Source: Prinia subflava | Taxonomy: Eukaryota > Chordata > Aves > Passeriformes > Cisticolidae | Length of the DNA: 64,000 bases | Assembly: GCF_021018805.1 (NCBI RefSeq) | Contig: NC_086258.1 | Location: 18,476,192-18,540,191, forward strand | Reading direction: 5' to 3' | Part shown: piece by piece, positions 61,049 to 64,000 of the stretch | How the letters are laid out: every line of letters starts with the position of its first letter | Position numbering within the stretch: position 1 is the first letter of the stretch | Program-made: the position numbers and the translations under genes | Notes under the pieces: model-generated | Told to the model about the DNA's origin: nothing | What the model saw: the letters and a program-made list of their open reading frames with translations, nothing else | The model's database searches: none

Positions 61049-63727
61049 GGGGAGAGGTTAATCTGTGCTGAATAATTTATGGGCTCCAGTGAAGGCTTTG
61101 CTGGGAGGGAGAAGCTACAGCTCCCAGCCATGAAAAGAGCAGGGGCTGCCAAAGAAAGATACACAAGGATGGATTCAACGTTTCACACTGCTGGAGCAAA
61201 ATATCCCCAAACCCACCCCAACGCTGCTGCCTGTCCTGCTGCAAGGCCAGCAAGAGACACCCAGGATGGGAGAGGACAAATTCAGGCCCAGTCTACAGAG
61301 GTGCAAAGCTTTGCTGCTCCAGGAGGGTGCAGGGAGCAGGAGGGACAAGCAATCAGAGTGCCTGGGCTGGCGCTTCCCCAGTGCCAGGGATTTAGCTTTG
61401 CTGCATCCCTGCAGCCCAGCTCCAGCCCTTTGTGCATCCCTGGCTCTCTGCAACCCCTGCCCAAAGCTGTGGCTACAGGTAAAACCCCCTCCAGGCTTTA
61501 AGGAAGAGCCCAAGATTAACTCTTGGCACACCTCGGGAATAATTACACATGTTGTGCTAAGCCTCCCACTCACTCCTGGTCAGGCAAAAGCTTTTCCCAG
61601 CCCTCCTCAGAGGCACCAGCCCAGCAGCAGGGCTGTGACTGAGAGATCTGCAGGCACAGACCAGGATTGCTGGCACCACTGAGCCCTCCCCTGGCACAGA
61701 ACCTCTGCCCCTCATGGCACCCACATTAACCCATCTCCTGATGGCTGCACAAAGGTGCCAGTGGTGCCACTCCAAGCACTGGGCTTGGTCTCCAAAGGGA
61801 CAGAGGGGCCGTGGTTACATCCCCAGATCCTGCCTCCACTCGCCCCAGCTCATCAATATTGAAGTGAGCACTGGATGTGGGTGTCCAGCATTTAAAACAT
61901 CACCAGAGCCAGGCACAGGACACGTGCTCGGGGAGGTGGGGACAATTTTTGGGACACGGAGAAGATGTGCAGCTCCAGCCCGGCTGGCTCACTTCCCATC
62001 TCAGCTACAAAGGGGAAGAGACGGAGCTGCCGTTCCTAGGGATCCCAAGGGACACATCCAAATCCACGCCAGGAGAGGAGCTCTCATCGCTGCCAAGTGA
62101 CGTGGGAGCTCCCAGGCTTCTGGCAGAGGCAAACCACAACAGGCAGCAGGGCAGCTCTCGGCAGAGTCCCTGGCAGAGGGAAACGGGTGCTGCAAAACCA
62201 CCCCGAGACACCGGCAGCTCCCTGAACAACCACCATGAGGTTTGGCATTAAAAACACACACAGGAACCACACAACAACAACAACAACAACACAACCCTCC
62301 CAGCCATTAACTCCTTTCATCCTTGAGTACACGGGTATTATTCAGCACATCATTCCCACATCTTCGAGGAGATGCTGCCTCTTGCATTAGGACCTGTGTA
62401 TTTTTTTGTTTGGTTGGTTGGTTTTTGGGTGGGTTTTTTGGGCTAATTAGTTAGGAGTTAATTCCATTCATTAATTTGGAATGCTGTAGGGGCTGGGTTG
62501 GGGTTTTTTGTTGTTTTTCTCCAGGACTGTTGGGATTTTTTCACTCCCTTTTCAACATGGCTCATTACGTGGCCAATGCTAGCTTAGCTTCTCCCAAAGC
62601 CTGCCCAGTACCCGAGGCAGCTTCAGGCTCTTCTTGATTTATAACCCATCTAATTTGCAATTTCCTTGGTACTTGCCCTCCACTCGGGATGAATCAGAGG
62701 AGGGGGGCAAATCTTATGAGGTGACAGAAGGCAGCCATGTCAACCCAGAAATAACAGAAGGGCATCAGCAGAGAGGAACAGGCCCACTGTCAGCTTCTCC
62801 CTCTTTTCCCATGTCATGCTGGTCCCTCTTGGAGGCTCTCAGCCTGTGTTGCCCCATGTCCCACGGCAGAAAGAGCCAATCCCTCTGCATGGGAAGAACC
62901 TCCAGCAGCAGCAAATCCCCCCACAGATCCCCAGGTCACCTCCAGCACCTCCTGAGGAGGGAGAATTTGGGGGCCACCACCCCCTGCAAGGGATGTAGCT
63001 TCCACTTGGCAGCCACCCCAGCTGCCTGCCTTGTGGTGGAGCAGGGAGGGAGGGAAGGAGGAGGGAAGGAAGGAAGGAAGCACACTCACTGCTCAAACAA
63101 CACCAGCAAAGCCCCGGGGGTTGAGTGCAGCCATGCATGTGGGAAGAGCCAGCGACCTGTAGCACACCTGCATCCTACAGCCACATGGCCACCAGCCCAG
63201 CAAGAGCATCCCTGGGAATGGGGTGGCAAAGGGAGCTCTCCAGTGCCAGCTCCAGGCAGGGGACACAGGGGATGCTGTGTGCTGGCAGCAGGGAACCATT
63301 CTGCTCAGATCCAGCTCAGAAGCCACAGGGCAGAGCCCTGCTCCAGGTATGTCCCCATCAGCTCCATGCAAAGCATCACTTTACACCAGTCCTTCCCACT
63401 TCCCTGGGATGTGGAAGGATGGGCTCTCTCCTAGCCATGATGTTGGTGGTACAGTACAGCACCAGCACTGTCTGAGGTACAGGTGGGCAAAGAGCCTCCC
63501 CCAGCCTTTTCAAACCCGCTGCTTCCACCCAAGACCTCGATGCAGCCCAACACCCACCTCTGCAGCTCCTTCAGGGAGACCGTGACCCTCAGGCTGTGTC
63601 CCAGCATGAAGAGGGCAGCCAGGATGTCAGCCCACTGCACCATCTCACCCAGGGGGCCTCCCTTCAGCACCCGTGGGCTGAAAACGTCCCCTGACTCCTC
63701 CGTCAGGAAGCCAATATGGACCAAGAT
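38606..63727 (-). CDS. MGAT5B: MGAT5B, 3' two-thirds (ten coding exons, gene span)
   Basis: The product is a Golgi type II membrane glycosyltransferase of CAZy family GT18. From UDP-GlcNAc it adds beta-1,6 GlcNAc to mannose; known MGAT5B acts on N-glycans and on O-mannosyl glycans in brain. The ten exons on the minus strand are 63558-63727, 54395-54526, 53418-53551, 51786-51916, 49375-49530, 48567-48713, 46337-46453, 40920-40994, 40223-40497 and 38606-38804. They total 1536 nt and give 511 residues plus stop with all splice phases agreeing. The human protein is about 790 residues, so the N-terminal tail, membrane anchor and stem lie beyond position 64000. Segments such as ESGDVFSPRVLKGGPLGE, GFPYEGPAPLEAIANG and PHVWTVDYNNSEEFEAA identify the family. 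The LGVPPGRG and LIYTDYHGLQQMK stretches match my memory of MGAT5B rather than MGAT5. No frameshift or premature stop is seen. Introns contain LTRs and minisatellites very close to exons. Confidence 0.95.
38831..39191 (+). mobile_element. Solo LTR with 6-bp target duplication in the last MGAT5B intron
   Basis: The element is 361 bp, begins TGTTGCCC and ends GGGCAACA (perfect 8-bp terminal inverted repeat). It is flanked by GTCAGG at 38825-38830 and again at 39192-39197. A 6-bp duplication is typical of ERVK-type (betaretrovirus-like) integration. There is no internal retroviral sequence, so it is a solo LTR formed by recombination. The plus orientation is a guess from an AT-rich TATA-like stretch. 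Its left edge is 26 nt from the acceptor of the last exon. Confidence 0.85.
39418..39475 (+). mobile_element. Short CR1 LINE 3' end
   Basis: AGTTGGACTCATTGATCCTC followed by GTGGGTCCCTTCCAGCTCAT matches the last 50 or so bases of a CR1 element. The terminal repeat is degraded. It lies in the last MGAT5B intron. Confidence 0.6.
39780..39990. promoter_or_regulatory. Candidate intronic regulatory element (last MGAT5B intron)
   Basis: CTAATTTATCATATAAAAAT, GTCAGCGGGCGCGCGGCGCC and CTCGCATTTTAATTGCCC make an unusual AT-rich/CpG-rich mixture in the intron between exons 40223-40497 and 38606-38804. No repeat or exon signature is seen. Confidence 0.3.
40223..40497 (-). CDS. MGAT5B: MGAT5B coding exon i
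   Basis: This encodes fragment residues 355-445 plus two bases of 446. It starts DFCAASSLPPPPKTK, runs through a proline-rich variable stretch with an N-S-T sequon (LSPNSTHLVW), and ends LVCEPSFFRFLNKEEVFL. The acceptor is CTCCAG|GAT and the donor CA|GTGAGT. The exon is 275 nt. The first half is the least conserved part of the protein in this window. The CTETCRRHGLVCEPSFF segment is the conserved cysteine-rich part. Confidence 0.93.
40920..40994 (-). CDS. MGAT5B: MGAT5B coding exon h
   Basis: This short exon of 75 nt encodes fragment residues 330-354 (VDPYLPYEYTCEGMLERIHA then YIQHQ) and is phase 0-0. The acceptor is TTCCCAG|GTG and the donor is CAG|GTTGGG, which is rather weak at positions +3 and +4. 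The PY-PYE-TCEGML pattern is a GT18 signature. Confidence 0.95.
40995..46336 (-). other. MGAT5B 5.3-kb intron
   Basis: The donor at the 46336 side is GTATGG and the acceptor TTCCCAG at 40995. It holds the poly(G) run, a GGA-rich microsatellite near 42486-42512, and AT-rich stretches at 41170-41340, 42820-42980 and 45360-45470 that could be regulatory (for example CTATTTTCACTGTGATGTTT). No extra exon was found. Confidence 0.7.
44591..44608. repeat. Poly(G) run
   Basis: An uninterrupted G run of about 17 bases on the plus strand (poly(C) in the MGAT5B pre-mRNA), in the 5.3-kb intron. Confidence 0.9.
46337..46453 (-). CDS. MGAT5B: MGAT5B coding exon g
   Basis: This encodes fragment residues 291-329: VSSQHPYAEDFIGKPHVWTV then DYNNSEEFEAAIKTIMRTQ. 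The acceptor is TTTCAG|GTG and the donor CAG|GTATGG. The exon is 117 nt and phase 0-0. QHPYAE and PHVWTVD are highly conserved in both vertebrate paralogues. The NNSEE stretch carries a possible N-glycosylation sequon. Confidence 0.95.
47338..47379. repeat. Duplicated 12-bp palindrome GGTGTTAACACC
   Basis: The perfect palindrome GGTGTTAACACC occurs at 47338-47349 and again at 47368-47379, each followed by TAATT. The 30-bp unit is a short tandem duplication in the MGAT5B intron that also holds the 47919 LTR. Confidence 0.85.
47919..48561 (+). mobile_element. Solo LTR abutting the GC splice donor of MGAT5B exon f
   Basis: The element is 643 bp. It starts TGTGATAGATATAG and ends TTTATGACA, with near-inverted ends (TGTGATA/TGTCATA). 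The direct repeat CTTG flanks it at 47915-47918 and 48562-48565; a 4-bp duplication fits ERV1-type (gammaretrovirus-like) LTRs. AATAAA occurs on the plus strand at 48345 and 48511, supporting plus orientation, antisense to MGAT5B. No internal retroviral sequence is present. The right edge is intron position +6 of the adjoining donor. Confidence 0.8.
48567..48713 (-). CDS. MGAT5B: MGAT5B coding exon f, with a GC splice donor
   Basis: This encodes fragment residues 242-290: LFIGFGFPYEGPAPLEAIAN, then GCVFLQARFNPPHSS and NHEFFRGKPTSRE. The exon is 147 nt and phase 0-0. This glycine- and proline-rich part is one of the best conserved in GT18; I infer that it helps bind the sugar nucleotide. The acceptor is TTGCAG|CTC. 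The donor is AGAG|GCAAGT, a textbook GC-type 5' splice site. The only nearby GT (4 nt further into the intron) would break the frame. A solo LTR (47919-48561) ends exactly at intron position +6. Confidence 0.94.
49375..49530 (-). CDS. MGAT5B: MGAT5B coding exon e
   Basis: This encodes fragment residues 190-241: GKEKFLAILNKYMEIHGTVY, then ETQRPPEVPAFVKNHGLLP, ending QQLLRKAK. The acceptor is CCCCAG|GGC and the donor AAG|GTGGGT. Its 156 nt make exactly 52 codons, phase 0 at both ends. KYMEIHGTVY and FVKNHGLL are conserved in the family. An alternative acceptor a few bases upstream could add residues, but CCCCAG is the natural choice. Confidence 0.93.
49531..51785 (-). other. MGAT5B 2.3-kb intron
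   Basis: The donor is GTGGGT at the 51785 side and the acceptor is CCCCAG. The sequence is mostly unremarkable, with an AT-rich stretch near 51470-51540. No repeat family was recognised. Confidence 0.7.
51786..51916 (-). CDS. MGAT5B: MGAT5B coding exon d
   Basis: This completes Pro146 and encodes HTPDNSFMGFVSEELNQTER through MAVVYGKEASIWK (fragment residues 146-189). The acceptor is CCCACAG|CTCAC and the donor is AAG|GTGGGT. It contains an N-Q-T sequon, a possible N-glycosylation site in the Golgi lumen. The HTPDNSF and VVYGK motifs are characteristic of GT18. The exon is 131 nt and shifts the phase to zero, which the next four exons keep. Confidence 0.95.
52533..52950 (+). mobile_element. 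Solo LTR (TGCCTT...AAGGCA family), antisense in MGAT5B intron
   Basis: This copy begins TGCCTTGAGTTTTTATCT and shares long stretches with the reverse complement of 12596-13003: a shared ATCCTGTACTGCATTAGTG, then a shared CCTTTAATAAACAC near the 3' end. AATAAA lies at 52900-52905. Its 3' end seems to lack the last 15-20 bases of the family and runs straight into the opposite-strand LTR at 52951. No clear target duplication is seen. Confidence 0.75.
52951..53384 (-). mobile_element. Solo LTR (same family), sense to MGAT5B, beside an exon donor
   Basis: This 434-bp element ends on the plus strand with CTCAAGGCA and is about 90% identical by eye to 31905-32352, for example through CCATTTGCATTTTGG and CCAGTTACAGCTCCAGGCTG. 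Read on the minus strand it starts TGCCTTGAGTTTTATCT. The family poly(A) signal position here reads AATAGA (53015-53010) instead of AATAAA. It lies 33 nt from the donor of the exon at 53418. Confidence 0.8.
53418..53551 (-). CDS. MGAT5B: MGAT5B coding exon c
   Basis: This completes Arg101 and encodes CRVRVIDTFGTEPAYNHEEY through QFMTMF, plus the first base of a Pro codon. The acceptor is CCTGCAG|GTGCC and the donor is C|GTAAGT. The exon is 134 nt. Both ends are crowded by repeats. An 18-bp minisatellite starts 12 nt upstream of the acceptor (53563 upward), and an LTR lies 33 nt beyond the donor (53384 downward). The coding sequence itself looks intact and family-like (IDTFGTEP, TNWGYWNL). Confidence 0.95.
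53563..53641. repeat. 18-bp minisatellite beside an MGAT5B splice acceptor
   Basis: Four identical copies of AGGACGCCTGCTGTCCCC (53563-53634) are followed by a decayed partial copy. The array begins 12 nt upstream (intron side) of the exon that starts at 53551, so it occupies the place where the branch point should be. Confidence 0.95.
54395..54526 (-). CDS. MGAT5B: MGAT5B coding exon b
   Basis: This encodes fragment residues 57-100 and two bases of 101: HLGVPPGRGNCPLT, then LIYTDYHGLQQMK and MGLSFKKY. The acceptor is CCCCAG before TCACTT, whose first T completes the Ser codon split with the previous exon. The donor is AG|GTAAGC. The exon is 132 nt with matching phase at both ends. The residues between PPGRG and KKYR are among those that distinguish MGAT5B from MGAT5 as I remember the two proteins, so this exon is good evidence for the B paralogue. 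Confidence 0.95.
55240..55700 (-). mobile_element. Possible ancient LINE-like remnant in MGAT5B intron
   Basis: Several stretches, such as GATGTCAGCCTGACAGCCCA followed by TTTCCTCCTTCTCAG and ACACCTTCCAGCTTCAGC, resemble the antisense of a CR1-like reverse-transcriptase region. The remnant may continue to about 56060. Assignment is by pattern memory only. Confidence 0.35.
56395..56500 (+). mobile_element. CR1 LINE 3' end
   Basis: A degraded CR1 tail: GGGCTTGGACC, AAAAGGTCCCTCTGAACTCG and then TTCTATGATTCTGATG, the relic of the CR1 terminal repeat. It lies in the 9-kb MGAT5B intron. Confidence 0.7.
57560..58260. promoter_or_regulatory. Candidate intronic enhancer block (9-kb MGAT5B intron)
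   Basis: This holds CTATTAATGGCGCTTGAAAT, TACGCAAATAAAATTGATGA, CGTTTCTTTCCGCGTTATCG and TGTATTATATTTAATTTCGT. The first piece has an octamer-like ACGCAAAT and homeobox-type ATTAAT. There is no ORF. Large first-half introns often hold enhancers; this is inference. Confidence 0.3.
58835..58965 (+). mobile_element. CR1 LINE internal fragment
   Basis: GTGAGGGTGGTGAGGCCCTG, then GCTGCCCAGAGAAGCTGTGG and CCATGGGGGTGTCCAAGGCC, match the region about 200 bp before the CR1 3' end. The flanks are not recognisable. Confidence 0.75.
60283..60345 (-). mobile_element. Short CR1 LINE 3' end
   Basis: On the plus strand, AACATGGAATGGTTTGGGTT followed by GGAAGGGAACAGATGAGC is an antisense CR1 tail of about 60 bp. 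Confidence 0.55.
60992..61045. repeat. Poly(A) run of about 54 bp
   Basis: An uninterrupted run of A on the plus strand inside the 9-kb MGAT5B intron. No retroposed gene is recognisable directly upstream, so it may be an expanded homopolymer. Its length is likely to be uncertain in any assembly. Confidence 0.95.
62271..62292. repeat. (CAA)n microsatellite
   Basis: Seven CAA/ACA units in the 9-kb MGAT5B intron. Confidence 0.9.
63558..63727 (-). CDS. MGAT5B: MGAT5B coding exon a (start of GT18 domain in this window)
   Basis: This encodes fragment residues 1-56 plus two bases of residue 57, starting ILVHIGFLTEESGD and ending SLKELQ. The acceptor reads CTGCAG before ATC and the donor is AG|GTGGGT, leaving an AG that joins the next exon to make Ser. 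It begins the GT-B type catalytic domain. The GGPLGE segment (fragment residues 23-28) is strongly conserved in the family. I infer that its glutamate corresponds to the catalytic base reported for MGAT5 (Glu297 there), but I could not align to confirm. The upstream exons are outside the window. Confidence 0.93.
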
Positions 63728-64000
63728 CTGCAGGGACAAGGAGAGGAGGGGTCAGCACTGGGGAAAGGCACCATTTGGGTTTTCCAGCCCGGAATGACTC
63801 ATGGTCCCTGATTCCCTCCAGCTCCTTTGCAGGCTGTAATTACTCAAGAAGCTCAGTCAGGTGTGCAGACAAATGATCTGTGTCCAATTAGCACAGACCC
63901 AATGGTCAGAGCTTGGCAGCTCCCTTTGACTGCCACTCTGTGTCTCGGGACCTGGCTTGTGTTCTCCATGTGCATCACAGTCTGAGCCATGGGCCGGAGC

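Larger units (their letters stand above)
54527..63557 (-). other. MGAT5B 9-kb intron
   Basis: The donor is AG|GTGGGT at the 63557 side and the acceptor is CCCCAG at 54527. It contains the possible ancient LINE at 55240, CR1 pieces at 56395, 58835 and 60283, the AT-rich block at 57560, the poly(A) run at 60992, the (CAA)n tract at 62271 and a T/G-rich stretch at 62400-62445. No further exon was seen in any frame with family similarity. Confidence 0.7.

Overview
The window looks like a bird genome, most likely a songbird. It carries CR1 LINE 3' ends on both strands, short solo retroviral LTRs, GC-rich DNA with compact introns, and many minisatellites. The only gene I can support is the 3' two-thirds of MGAT5B (alpha-1,6-mannosylglycoprotein 6-beta-N-acetylglucosaminyltransferase B, GnT-IX/GnT-Vb) on the minus strand. 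I recognised it by translating the exons. From general knowledge of bird synteny this suggests a microchromosome segment like chicken chromosome 18; that is inference.

MGAT5B occupies 38606-63727. Ten coding exons join in frame: 1536 nt, 511 residues plus stop. They cover the GT18 glycosyltransferase domain and the cysteine-rich C terminus. The first roughly 280 residues (cytosolic tail, membrane anchor, stem) lie beyond the right edge. Nine complete introns are present; eight are GT-AG and one is GC-AG.

The most unusual feature is remodelling of sequence beside MGAT5B exons. A 643-bp solo LTR ends at intron position +6 of the GC donor at 48566. A 361-bp solo LTR with a perfect 6-bp target duplication lies 26 nt from the last acceptor. 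A tail-to-tail LTR pair lies 33 nt from another donor. An 18-bp minisatellite fills the branch-point zone of one acceptor. A 43-bp minisatellite in the 3' UTR has the last codons and stop codon of the gene as one of its units.

Positions 1 to about 38200 appear intergenic: no ORF there has recognisable homology, splice structure or composition. This stretch holds CR1 fragments, two more LTRs of the same family as the intronic pair, a very long (TTCTCC)n tract at 14595-15165, a 31-bp minisatellite at 26570-26932, a local 139-bp duplication (6389/8084), and several AT-rich blocks that may be conserved regulatory DNA. I found no tRNA, rRNA, CRISPR or prokaryote-type feature. I see no evidence for a new multi-gene system; the interest lies in how mobile and tandem DNA has edged up to the splice sites and stop codon of one glycosyltransferase gene.
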